Shown piece by piece: positions 1 through 7,531 of a DNA stretch of 14,315 nucleotides (its first letter is position 1; every line of letters starts with the position of its first letter). The stretch comes from Hyphomonas sp. UBA5111 (lineage in GTDB: Bacteria; Pseudomonadota; Alphaproteobacteria; Caulobacterales; Hyphomonadaceae), in assembly GCA_002414505.1 (NCBI GenBank), contig DHZF01000004.1, positions 1 to 14,315 on the forward strand. Reading direction: 5' to 3'. The notes under the pieces are model-generated. The model ran no database searches, was not told the origin of the DNA, and was given only the letters and a program-made list of their open reading frames with translations. The translations under genes were made by a program, and so were the position numbers.

Positions 1-25
1 CTCTAACCAGCTGAGCTACACCCGC
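1..25 (-). tRNA. tRNA, 5' part only (isotype not determinable)
   Basis: Read on the minus strand from base 25 down to base 1, the sequence is a 7-base acceptor strand GCGGGTG, then TA, then the D arm GCTC-AGCTGGTTA-GAG. This is the standard start of a bacterial class I tRNA, with U8, A9, the D stem and the GG of the D loop. The anticodon arm and 3' half lie outside the window, so the amino acid cannot be read. The 3' acceptor strand of the full gene should be complementary to GCGGGTG. Confidence 0.9.
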
Positions 26-56
26 GCATTTCCTTGCCGAAACTCGGCGAAGCGCT

Positions 57-85
57 TCTCTATTAAACCCCGCATGGCGGGTCAA
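57..85 (-). promoter_or_regulatory. Probable promoter of the partial tRNA gene
   Basis: On the minus strand there is a TTGACC hexamer (85 to 80), a 17-base spacer and a TAGAGA hexamer (62 to 57). This places a start site near base 50, about 25 bases ahead of the mature tRNA 5' end. The -35 match is good and the -10 match is weak. The spacer contains a small inverted repeat, CCCGC-atg-GCGGG at 69-81, of unknown meaning. Confidence 0.45.
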
Positions 86-94
86 GCGGGGAAC

Positions 95-124
95 TTCACG
101 CGAATTTGTACTTTTCTGTATAAA
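95..124 (+). promoter_or_regulatory. Possible promoter of the AsmA-family gene
   Basis: A TTCACG hexamer (95-100) is followed, after 18 bases, by TATAAA (119-124), a good -10 match. A start near base 131 would give a leader of about 54 bases before the ATG at 185. The tRNA promoter is divergent from this one in the same 160-base gap. It was assigned by eye from consensus matches only. Confidence 0.4.
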
Positions 125-184
125 GGTGTCATTCCCCGGCCATATTCCCACATCAGGTTAGACACCCAGTCCTGAGGTTATTCC

Positions 185-2485
185 ATGAAGCGTGTTCTCC
201 TTATCATTTCCGGCATCGCCGTCCTGCTGATTATCGCAGCGTTTTCAGTACCTTTCTTCATTCCAAAGTCGGTGTACAAGGCCCAGATCGAAAGAGCGGC
301 CACAAACGCCCTGCAGCGCGAGGTGACCCTGGTAGGCGATGTGAACATCTCTGTGTTTCCGCGCATCTCGGCTTCCGTCCAACAGGTCACCGTGGCCAAT
401 CCCGAGGGATTCGCGACCCCCACCATGATTGAGGCCGGCGAATTGCGCGGATCGGTCAAATGGATGCCCCTGCTCTCCCGCCGCGTAGATGTGCAGGAGA
501 TCGCGTTCGTCGACGCGAATGTCTTCCTGCAGCGCAAGGCCGATGGCAGCACCAATTGGGAGCTCGCCGCCAAGGACGAGACTACGCCCACTACCGAAGA
601 CTCAGCAGGCGGCTTCGAAGCGGGGATTGAGTCAGCTGTTCTGCAGAACGCCTCTCTCACTTTCCAGGATGACAAAGCCGGCAAGACCTACCAAGTGTCC
701 GAACTGGACCTGCAGGCGTCTCTGCGCGGCGTGGACCAGCCGCTCAGCGCCGAAGCGAGCGGCCGGTTCCAGGACCAGGCCTTTACGATGGATCTCTGGC
801 TGGACGCCCCCAACGCGCTGACCAGCAATGCTCCGGTCAATACGCGGCTCGACCTGACATCCGACCTCGGCGACCTCCACTATAATGGCAGCCTCCAGCT
901 GGGAGACGCACCACGCGTCGGCGGCGCCTTCGAGGCTGCACTGCCGAACGCGGCGGCTCTCGCGCAACAATTCGATCTCGACCTGCCCGCTCAGGCTGCT
1001 TTGGGCCGCGTAGAGGTTTCCGGCAAAGCTGCAGGCGCGCTGGATGCTTTGTCGCTGACCGAACTCGACATGTCGCACACCAGTGATCTGTTAAGGGCCT
1101 CCTATAAGGGAGCGGTCTCGCTCGCAGGCGATGGTACAGTGAACGGCGATCTGTCCGTGGCGAGCGACCGGATGCGTGACTTGCTTCGCACCGCAGAAGT
1201 CGAATTGGCCCCCGGTGATACGCTGCAGGCCTTTGCTGTGTCCGGCACCGCCGCCGGGTCCTTCGAATCCATCATGCTCAACAATCTCGACCTGTCGCTC
1301 GACGAGTTGACCGGCACTGGCAAGGCCGGGCTGGACCTGTCGGGTACAACCCCGCGCATCACGGGTGACCTGACCCTCCCGGCTCTCGACCTGACGCCCT
1401 TCATGAGCGAACCGGACAAAAGCCAGCCATCCCAGGGCATTCAGCCCTGGAGCGACGAACCGCTCGACCTGACCGGCCTTAAATCCGTGAATGCGGATCT
1501 CAATCTGAAGGTCGGCACACTCACCGTGGGTGAGATCGTACTGACAGATGCCGTTATGACGGTGGACCTGACCAATGGCCTGCTGACGGCCGACCTCTCC
1601 CAGTTCAAGGCGTTCAATGGCGACTGGCTCGGCAAGCTTACGGTCGACGCCCGTCCTGCGACGCCCAAGGTCAATTTCGACATGCAGGGCCAGAACGTCG
1701 CCGTCTCCAATCTGCTTGGCACGCTCGCAGGCTTCGACAGCTTGACCGGCACCGGCCAGTTCAAGGTCTCGGCCCAGTCCACCGGCACATCCATCGACGA
1801 AATCATGCAAGCCATTGATGGCGAAGTCTCAACCAATTTGTCTGATGGCGTCATCAGGGGCTTGAACGTTGCCGCCCTCGTGCGCAGTGCCTCTTCGCTC
1901 AAGCAGGCGCTGGCGACGGGGTCGATCCAGAACCTCAATTTCGGGGAAGCCCTGTCGAAAAATGCCGAAACCGATTTTTCGAGTTTCAATACTGTGCTGA
2001 AAGTGAATGACGGCGTTGCCAATGTCGATGTCATGAAACTGCTCAGCCCTGTGCTGGGCATTGACGGCACCGGTCAGATCAATCTCGCCGGTCAATCCAT
2101 GGATTTGCGGCTTGCCACCAGTGTCGACAAGTCGGCGCAAGGCCAGGGCAGTGTGATCCAGCTGAACGGCATTCCGGTGCCCGTGCGCATCTCCGGCGCC
2201 TGGACCAACCCCAAGGTCACGCCGGATTTGAGCGGTGTACGCGCCGCCTTTCAGGCCGAACTGGGTTCCCGCGTTCTTGAAGAACTGGGCGTCTCCGGCT
2301 CGGCCGAGTCCGGCAGCACGGAAGACGTCATTGGCGGCCTTCTTGGGATCAAGAAACCAGAGGCCGCCCCCTCTGAAACAGATGCCCCCGCCGAAACATC
2401 TGCCGAAGATGCCGCGATCAAAGCGCTTGGCGGTTTGTTGAGCAACCGGAAGAAAAAGGAATCAGAGCCCCCCCAGGACAACTGA
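185..2485 (+). CDS. AsmA family protein, inner-membrane anchored envelope protein
   Basis: The 766-residue protein has one N-terminal membrane helix (residues about 4-27) after a short basic start, so the rest should lie in the periplasm. Residues 28-130 resemble the AsmA N-terminal region. Residues about 530-700 carry the AsmA C-terminal pattern, with DGVIRGLNVAALVRS near 560-575, then a TDFSSFNTVLKVNDG segment, then GIDGTGQINLAGQSMDLRL, and near the end GIPVPVRISGAWTNPKVTPDL. The tail is rich in Ala, Glu and Lys. AsmA-like proteins are known to affect outer-membrane assembly and are linked to lipid transport between membranes; the exact role here is inferred. The start is supported by a GAGGT ribosome site at 174-178. 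The gene stands alone between a tRNA and a convergent c-di-GMP gene. The family call is firm; which AsmA paralogue it is cannot be said. Confidence 0.85.
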   Translation: MKRVLLIISGIAVLLIIAAFSVPFFIPKSVYKAQIERAATNALQREVTLVGDVNISVFPRISASVQQVTVANPEGFATPTMIEAGELRGSVKWMPLLSRRVDVQEIAFVDANVFLQRKADGSTNWELAAKDETTPTTEDSAGGFEAGIESAVLQNASLTFQDDKAGKTYQVSELDLQASLRGVDQPLSAEASGRFQDQAFTMDLWLDAPNALTSNAPVNTRLDLTSDLGDLHYNGSLQLGDAPRVGGAFEAALPNAAALAQQFDLDLPAQAALGRVEVSGKAAGALDALSLTELDMSHTSDLLRASYKGAVSLAGDGTVNGDLSVASDRMRDLLRTAEVELAPGDTLQAFAVSGTAAGSFESIMLNNLDLSLDELTGTGKAGLDLSGTTPRITGDLTLPALDLTPFMSEPDKSQPSQGIQPWSDEPLDLTGLKSVNADLNLKVGTLTVGEIVLTDAVMTVDLTNGLLTADLSQFKAFNGDWLGKLTVDARPATPKVNFDMQGQNVAVSNLLGTLAGFDSLTGTGQFKVSAQSTGTSIDEIMQAIDGEVSTNLSDGVIRGLNVAALVRSASSLKQALATGSIQNLNFGEALSKNAETDFSSFNTVLKVNDGVANVDVMKLLSPVLGIDGTGQINLAGQSMDLRLATSVDKSAQGQGSVIQLNGIPVPVRISGAWTNPKVTPDLSGVRAAFQAELGSRVLEELGVSGSAESGSTEDVIGGLLGIKKPEAAPSETDAPAETSAEDAAIKALGGLLSNRKKKESEPPQDN

Positions 2486-2494
2486 GCTGATTTC

Positions 2495-4885
2495 TTATCC
2501 CTGCGCCGATTTCACAACGTGAAGTTTGACCTTTTGGACGGGTTTTTGGCCATTGGCCTCTGCTGAGGCCCAGTCCGCTGGCTTGAGGTCGACAACATGC
2601 TGCAGCTCATCGAGCGGCTTGGCGCGGCTGATGAAGAATCCCTGCAGTTCCTGACAGCCAATGTCGCGCAGGAAGTCGGCCTGGAAGCGCGTCTCGACAC
2701 CTTCGGCGGTGCACCGCATGCCCAGCGAGTGCGCCAGCGCAATTGTGGCTTGCGTGATGGCACGGCTGTCGGACTGGTTTTCAATATCGCGAACAAAGCT
2801 CTTGTCGATCTTGATTTTGTCGAACGGAAAGCTGCGCAAATAGGACAGCGAGGAATAGCCCGTACCGAAATCGTCCAGCGCGATTCCCACGCCAATTTCC
2901 TTCAGCTTGTGCAATCGCTTGAGCGTGAAAGTGGTGTCCGACATCAGCACCGATTCCGTAATTTCCAGTTCGAGACGGCGCGGGTCGGTCTTGTTGGCGG
3001 CAATTGCGTTCACGATTGTCGTCATCAGGTTTGAGGAATGGATCTGCAACGGCGATATATTGACCGAGACCTTGATATGGTTCGGCAACCGGCGGGCTTC
3101 GGCGAGGGCCGCGCGAATGACCCAGTCTCCGATCCGTGTGATCAGGCCATTATCTTCCGCATGCTCGATGAACTCGCCGGGATAGACCAGGCCGCGCTCT
3201 GGATGAATCCAGCGCAACAAGGCTTCGCAGCCAACCATTTCGTGCGTATGCGCATCAACTTGAGGCTGGAAGTAGAGTTGGAATTCGTTTCGTTCCAAGG
3301 CTGAGTGCAGGTCTGCCTCGATCTGCAAATGGGCCCGCGCGCGCTCGTCCAATGCTGGCGTGAACAGGCACCAAGTCGACTTCCCCAGCTTCTTGGCCTG
3401 ATAGAGCGCGAGGTCAGCATGCTTCAGCATGGTCCGTGCATCTTTCGTATGCGGATCAAACATGCGCACACCGACAGAGGCCGAGCAATTCGCCGTCGAC
3501 CCCCACAAATCGTAGGGTTCACTCAGGCGTTCAGTCAATTCGTCGAAGAAAAGCTCAAGATCGTCCATAGACGGTCGTTCAACAATCATGGCGAACTCGT
3601 CGCCGCTGATGCGGGCGACCGTATCCTGGTCCGCGCTCAGCTCGTTTAGGCGGCCAGACACATGTTGCAGCAATTCATCGCCGGCTGGATGTCCAAGCGT
3701 GTCATTGACCCATTTGAAATTGTCGAGATCGAGCCAGACCAGCGCACGCTGGACGTCTTTGGTGTCTTGCTTGCGCAACGCCTTTTCCAGCCGCTCCTGC
3801 ATGTTCATCCGGTTCGGCAGGCCGGTCAGCCCGTCATAATGGGCCATGAAGGCGATCCGGTCCTCAATCTCCTTGGACTGGGTGATATCAGACGCGACCC
3901 CACGGAACCCACGGAACACGCCCTTGTCAAAGATCGGCTTACCGGTGAGCGACAGCCAACGGTCCTCATCGGTATCCTTGAGCTGCATGGCAATATCCCG
4001 GAACCCTTGCCGGCGCATCAGGCTCGTATTGAGCACCTTGGTCGATTCATCGGCCTCGAAGTGGCTGACCAAGGGACTGCCGAGCGTCAAATAGCCATTG
4101 TCGTGCTCCGCCCCTTCGAAGACGAGCGGAATATCGACCAAAACGCCTTGCGGATCTGTCTGCCACAGCCAGTCAGACGTGCTTTCCTCGAAATCCCTGA
4201 GCAACAAGCCGATGAGTTGCGACTGATCCTTTACGGCGGCCTCATTCACGCTCTGCCGCACAAACTGGCGATGTGACCACCGGATCGCGAGGATAAGAAC
4301 GGCGACATAGACCAGCGTCAGTATAGATGCGTAGAGGTATTTCGGATTCTGCTGAAACTGCATTTCCACGACCAATCCCAGCGCGATCGGCACAATGAAC
4401 GCAAAGGCGGCCCGCGGTATCCGCGACATCAGGAAAGCGCCCGTAAACATGGTACCGGCAAGAATGACGCCCAGGATCATTTGCCCGTAACTGTCGGTGA
4501 CATTCATCACCATGATCGGCACAGCCGCCCAGAGCAGGCCGGCAATTGCCGCGGCAATTGTATATTCCTTCAGAAGTCTGCGAGAGGTCGCCAAACCGCG
4601 GTGACGAAACCGCCGGGCCTTGTTCGCCAGGACAGCGGCAGCGCAGATAATTGCGATACCTGATATCCAGATAGACAAGTACATTCCGGCCGACGTGTCA
4701 TGAAAAGACAACCAGACAACGGATGCGTTGATCAGATTGGCGAGGACCAGCGGAATCGTGATGGCACCCACGATCTCAAGCTGGTTCGCTCGCCAGGCCG
4801 CCTCATGCTTCCGTTCGTTTTCCCGATCCTTAGCGATCTCGGACAGCGGCTCATTGCCGCCATCCTTCAAGACTGAAAGTTTCAT
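2495..4885 (-). CDS. Membrane-bound PAS-GGDEF-EAL cyclic-di-GMP protein
   Basis: The protein has 796 residues. Six predicted membrane helices (about 36-60, 68-87, 108-128, 134-153, 158-176, 182-202) form an N-terminal sensor that I cannot assign to a named MASE family. A PAS-like domain follows (about 222-340). The GGDEF domain (about 342-508) has DGLTGLPNR and DLDNF, but its signature is SGDEF (427-431), and the inhibitory-site RxxD is AxxD (A418, D421). The EAL domain (about 515-765) keeps the residues needed for c-di-GMP hydrolysis: E554 of EAL, N609, E641 and E644, D671-D672 in DDFGTGYSS, K692, E728 and Q748. It is therefore probably an active phosphodiesterase; cyclase activity is uncertain, since some SGDEF proteins have been reported active. 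The start fits a GGGGTGGA ribosome site just upstream (rc of 4888-4895). The gene is monocistronic and tail-to-tail with the AsmA gene. Confidence 0.93.
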   Translation of the reverse strand: MKLSVLKDGGNEPLSEIAKDRENERKHEAAWRANQLEIVGAITIPLVLANLINASVVWLSFHDTSAGMYLSIWISGIAIICAAAVLANKARRFRHRGLATSRRLLKEYTIAAAIAGLLWAAVPIMVMNVTDSYGQMILGVILAGTMFTGAFLMSRIPRAAFAFIVPIALGLVVEMQFQQNPKYLYASILTLVYVAVLILAIRWSHRQFVRQSVNEAAVKDQSQLIGLLLRDFEESTSDWLWQTDPQGVLVDIPLVFEGAEHDNGYLTLGSPLVSHFEADESTKVLNTSLMRRQGFRDIAMQLKDTDEDRWLSLTGKPIFDKGVFRGFRGVASDITQSKEIEDRIAFMAHYDGLTGLPNRMNMQERLEKALRKQDTKDVQRALVWLDLDNFKWVNDTLGHPAGDELLQHVSGRLNELSADQDTVARISGDEFAMIVERPSMDDLELFFDELTERLSEPYDLWGSTANCSASVGVRMFDPHTKDARTMLKHADLALYQAKKLGKSTWCLFTPALDERARAHLQIEADLHSALERNEFQLYFQPQVDAHTHEMVGCEALLRWIHPERGLVYPGEFIEHAEDNGLITRIGDWVIRAALAEARRLPNHIKVSVNISPLQIHSSNLMTTIVNAIAANKTDPRRLELEITESVLMSDTTFTLKRLHKLKEIGVGIALDDFGTGYSSLSYLRSFPFDKIKIDKSFVRDIENQSDSRAITQATIALAHSLGMRCTAEGVETRFQADFLRDIGCQELQGFFISRAKPLDELQHVVDLKPADWASAEANGQKPVQKVKLHVVKSAQG

Positions 4886-4988
4886 GCGTCCACCCCGGAA
4901 TTCATCCGATTTCTCGGAATCACCACTGCGGCAATCCTTTACGCGGCCATGATGAAAATGCGTGTAGTTAGAAGTCCGAAATTTCAGG

Positions 4989-5004
4989 GAACCGGTAACG
5001 GTTC
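4989..5004. repeat. 16-base inverted repeat GAACCG-GTAA-CGGTTC
   Basis: Two perfect 6-base arms flank a 4-base centre, about 104 bases upstream of the start of the GGDEF-EAL gene on the minus strand. No T tract follows on either strand, so it does not look like an intrinsic terminator. It could be an operator for that gene. The 261-base gap it lies in (4886-5146) contains no convincing small ORF. Confidence 0.4.
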
Positions 5005-5102
5005 ATAAGCCATCAATCTTTGGTTGAGAAAATATTCAAGGATTTCAGCGGGTTTTGTCTGGCCTGACAATCGCCCCATCCAAGCCCCCTCGGAATTTTT
5101 CA

Positions 5103-5116
5103 TAAAATTTATTTTA
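5103..5116. repeat. AT-only palindrome TAAAAT-TT-ATTTTA
   Basis: Perfect 6-base arms flank a 2-base centre. The palindrome lies in an AT-rich island (about 5094-5116) that contrasts with its GC-rich surroundings. An overlapping repeat, AATTTT-tcat-AAAATT, occupies 5094-5109, and CCCCT/AGGGG boxes (5086-5090, 5116-5120) enclose the island. It starts about 30 bases beyond the stop of the DUF6134-type gene. No run of Ts follows a GC stem on either strand, so a regulator or architectural-protein site fits better than a terminator. Function is unknown. Confidence 0.3.
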
Positions 5117-5146
5117 GGGGTAAGAGACGACTGAGCCCCGTTTCGG

Positions 5147-5815
5147 TCAGTATGGTTTCGCCAGCACGTATTCGATATCCTGGCCCCGCGCCTTGAAGGC
5201 GAGCTTCAACCAACGGCCTGCCGCATCGTACCAGAGTGTCACATCAATATCGGAATCGAGTAGGTATCGGGTCGTCTCAACCCGTCTGCCCGCGGCGGTA
5301 ATGGTCTCGCGCCCCTGCTCCGAGACCGCCACATCAAGTATTTCCCCATTACCCGTCGACAGGAGTTTTGAAACCTGTGTCTGGGAGAAATTCCAATGAC
5401 TGGACGGAATAATCGAGGCGGAAACCTCACCCTCGAATTTCGTGCCGTCGACATCCAGCTTGTCGCCACTCCGAACAGCCTGGACGAATCCCTCATCCCC
5501 ATCATCGTCTACCTCGCCAGAAAGCGAGACGAGCTTTCCATCTTGCCAGACTTCAGTGGCCTTGAGTTCATAGTTGAATACGGTGATGGGCCCGAAACCC
5601 GCCTTCAAATTCACATCGGTTTTGGCGATAAGTCGTCCCTCCCCATCCCGCTCGAACTTGACCGAATGGGACCCGAAAGGCTTGCCCTTACGCAACACGT
5701 TGAACTCGATCACATCACCGGGCTTCGGTGACCAGGTGGCGTCGGAGGATTTCGCCAGCGCAGGTGCTGTCAGCAGCGCAATAGAAGTCAGGGCAAGCAA
5801 GAAAAAGCGTTTCAT
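5147..5815 (-). CDS. Secreted DUF6134-type protein of unknown function
   Basis: The 222-residue protein has a clear signal peptide: MKR, a hydrophobic core, then ALA with probable cleavage after A21. The mature part is beta-strand rich. It shows the pattern I associate with DUF6134: a start like GDVIEFNVLRKGKPFGSH, then KATEVWQDGKLVSLSGEVDDDG, a SSHWNFSQ segment, and an ending with LDSDIDVTLWYDAAGRWLKLAFKARGQDIEYVL. No catalytic motif, membrane helix or lipobox is visible, so it should be a soluble periplasmic or secreted protein. Its ATG overlaps the stop of the ChrR-like gene (ATGA at 5812-5815), so the two are translationally coupled. Family membership is from memory of the pattern; the function is unknown. 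Confidence 0.75.
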   Translation of the reverse strand: MKRFFLLALTSIALLTAPALAKSSDATWSPKPGDVIEFNVLRKGKPFGSHSVKFERDGEGRLIAKTDVNLKAGFGPITVFNYELKATEVWQDGKLVSLSGEVDDDGDEGFVQAVRSGDKLDVDGTKFEGEVSASIIPSSHWNFSQTQVSKLLSTGNGEILDVAVSEQGRETITAAGRRVETTRYLLDSDIDVTLWYDAAGRWLKLAFKARGQDIEYVLAKPY

Positions 5816-6432
5816 TGAAAATATCTCCAGAACCTGCTGGGTCGATGGGCCACGAAACAGACACAGCTTTCATCGCCTACCGCCGCAGGCTTGTGACGCA
5901 GTCCCGGCTCGCCAAGAACCAGATCGCCGCGCGCATATGTGCCGTGTCCGTCTGTAAAACGCCCGGACAGGACAACGGTTGCTTCAAGGCCGCCATGGCC
6001 GTGCATCGGGGCACTCTGGCCAGGTTCAAGCTTCATGAATTTCGTGCCCGGCGCACCGGCAGGGGCATAGTGAACGCCGGACAGGCCACGCCGCCACTGT
6101 AATTGGTTACCTGAGCGGGAAAGAATTTCGTCAACAGATACATGCGTGGAAGGGGCAGGCCGCCTCCGATGCCCACCCACTGCGCGGGACGGCGCGGAAA
6201 GAGACTCTTCCAGCAAGACGCCCCCGATCATCGCCCACAAATCGGCCGTTTCGGCCCCGTTCGCACTCAACGAGACATGCAGGTCTGCCGCAATCGCAAA
6301 GGATTCCGGGTGATTGCCGGCAACATGGTCCATCATGAAGGCGATATAGGTATCGGTTCGGGTCAAGCGGGTCGTCCTGTATGGGCGGGTCGGTTTCTTC
6401 TTGGGTACGCTGGAGACGGTCAAACGGATCAC
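5812..6432 (-). CDS. ChrR-like cupin protein lacking the anti-sigma zinc ligands
   Basis: The ORF has 206 codons from a GTG. The C-terminal half is a ChrR-type cupin with H144, H146, E150 and H180, in the same spacing as the ChrR metal ligands. The N-terminal part (about 27-75) aligns with the ChrR anti-sigma domain through an AADLHVSL segment and GGVLLE. However, the expected H-x3-C-x2-C reads H52, S56, G59, and no histidine sits where the first ligand should be. ChrR binds and inhibits an ECF sigma factor and releases it on singlet-oxygen stress; here no sigma gene is adjacent, so the role may be different. The start is uncertain. A TTG at 6366, with AGGA 8 bases upstream, would give about 184 residues and fit the family better; the GTG at 6432 has no clear ribosome site. 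It is the first gene of a pair with the DUF6134-type gene and divergent from cysK. Confidence 0.8.
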   Translation of the reverse strand: MIRLTVSSVPKKKPTRPYRTTRLTRTDTYIAFMMDHVAGNHPESFAIAADLHVSLSANGAETADLWAMIGGVLLEESLSAPSRAVGGHRRRPAPSTHVSVDEILSRSGNQLQWRRGLSGVHYAPAGAPGTKFMKLEPGQSAPMHGHGGLEATVVLSGRFTDGHGTYARGDLVLGEPGLRHKPAAVGDESCVCFVAHRPSRFWRYFQ

Positions 6433-6456
6433 CTGCGCCTGCGGTCTTTACGGCTG

Positions 6457-6485
6457 TTGTGAAAGCAGCCCCGCCGCACTAGCTT
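6457..6485 (+). promoter_or_regulatory. Possible promoter of the cysK operon
   Basis: TTGTGA (6457-6462), a 17-base spacer and TAGCTT (6480-6485) would start transcription near 6492, about 32 bases before the cysK ATG at 6524. The 5-base inverted repeat GGCTG/CAGCC (6452-6456, 6466-6470) overlaps the -35 box and could be an operator. I see no SAM-riboswitch-like fold in this short leader. Consensus matches are moderate. Confidence 0.3.
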
Positions 6486-6523
6486 CGCTTCAAAGAAAAA
6501 CGACCAGAATCGGACCCAACCTG

Positions 6524-7528
6524 ATGAAGTTTCATCGCTCGGTGATCGACCTTATCGGCAACACCCCCCTGCTTCGCCTGAACCAGGCTTCAGACGCAAC
6601 CGGCTGCGAAATCCTCGGAAAGTGCGAATTCCTCAATCCGGGCCAGTCCGTGAAGGACCGGCCTGCGCTCGGAATTGTGCGCGATGCGGAAGCTGCCGGC
6701 GAATTGAAGCCGGGCGGCACCATCGTCGAGGGAACGGCAGGCAATACCGGGATCGGGCTTGCTTTGGTCGGGGCAGCGCTCGGCTATCGTGTCGTCATTG
6801 TCATGCCGCGCACACAGAGCCAGGAGAAGAAAGACGCAATCCGCCTGCTCGGCGCAGAGCTGATCGAGGTCGACGCCGTCCCGTACAAGAACCCGAACAA
6901 TTATCAGCACTTTTCAAAACGCCTCGCGGAAGATCTCGCCAAGTCCGAACCGAATGGCGCCATCTGGGCCAACCAGTTCGATAATGTCTCAAACCGCAAG
7001 GCGCATTATGACACGACGGGCCAGGAGATCTGGACCCAGACAGATGGCAAGCTTGACGCCTTTATCTGTGCGGTCGGGTCTGGCGGTACGCTGGGCGGCG
7101 TATCGATGGCGCTGAAGGAGAAGAACAAGGATATCCAGATCGGCATCGCCGACCCGGGGGGCGCCGCGCTATATGAGTATTACAAGACTGGCGAACTGAA
7201 GTCTGAAGGCACGTCCATCACCGAAGGCATCGGCCAAGGCCGGATCACCGCAAACCTGGAAGGGATCGAAGTCGACCGGGCCTATCGCTGCACGGATGAA
7301 GAAGCCCTCACCATCCTGTTCGACCTCGTGCAGAATGAAGGGCTCTGTCTCGGCGGCTCGGCCGGGATCAACGTTGCGGGCGCAGTGCAAATGGCAAAAG
7401 ACCTCGGACCGGGACACACCATCGTCACCATGCTCTGCGACTATGGCAACCGGTACCAGTCGAAGCTCTACAATCCTGATTTCCTGCGATCAAAGGACCT
7501 GCCGGTCCCAACCTGGATGGAGGCCTGA
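6524..7528 (+). CDS. cysK: Cysteine synthase A (O-acetylserine sulfhydrylase)
   Basis: This enzyme joins O-acetylserine with sulfide to give cysteine, using PLP in the cytoplasm. The 334-residue protein begins MKFHRSVIDLIGNTPLLRL, the usual family start. The PLP lysine is K44 in NPGQSVKDR, the substrate loop is TAGNTG at 71-76, and the PLP-phosphate loop is GSGGTLGG at 185-192. The reading frame is open further upstream, to an ATG at 6401, but those 41 residues are unlike the family, so the ATG at 6524 is preferred despite a weak ribosome site. It leads a four-gene sulfur operon, with the next gene 3 bases away. A cystathionine beta-synthase role is the main alternative, since the families are similar; the length and lack of CBS or heme regions favour CysK. 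Confidence 0.92.
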   Translation: MKFHRSVIDLIGNTPLLRLNQASDATGCEILGKCEFLNPGQSVKDRPALGIVRDAEAAGELKPGGTIVEGTAGNTGIGLALVGAALGYRVVIVMPRTQSQEKKDAIRLLGAELIEVDAVPYKNPNNYQHFSKRLAEDLAKSEPNGAIWANQFDNVSNRKAHYDTTGQEIWTQTDGKLDAFICAVGSGGTLGGVSMALKEKNKDIQIGIADPGGAALYEYYKTGELKSEGTSITEGIGQGRITANLEGIEVDRAYRCTDEEALTILFDLVQNEGLCLGGSAGINVAGAVQMAKDLGPGHTIVTMLCDYGNRYQSKLYNPDFLRSKDLPVPTWMEA

Positions 7529-7531
7529 ATC

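Noticed and set aside
69..81. CCCGC-atg-GCGGG hairpin between the tRNA and the AsmA gene
   Set aside because: It has no T tract on the plus strand and sits within the tRNA promoter spacer; it is short enough to arise by chance in GC-rich DNA.
1091..1810. 239-codon open frame on the minus strand inside the AsmA-family gene
   Set aside because: It is fully antisense to a well-supported gene, its translation has no recognisable domain, and long antisense frames are common in GC-rich coding DNA.
3662..4276. 204-codon open frame on the plus strand inside the GGDEF-EAL gene
   Set aside because: The opposite strand encodes clear PAS and GGDEF motifs over the same bases; this frame has no family features.
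6401..6523. Upstream extension of cysK to an ATG at 6401
   Set aside because: The added 41 residues are unlike CysK proteins and would overlap the divergent ChrR-like gene; the family start MKFHRSVIDL fits ATG 6524.
6433..6523. SAM or other riboswitch ahead of the sulfur operon
   Set aside because: The leader is short and shows only a 5-base inverted repeat; I could not trace a known riboswitch core.
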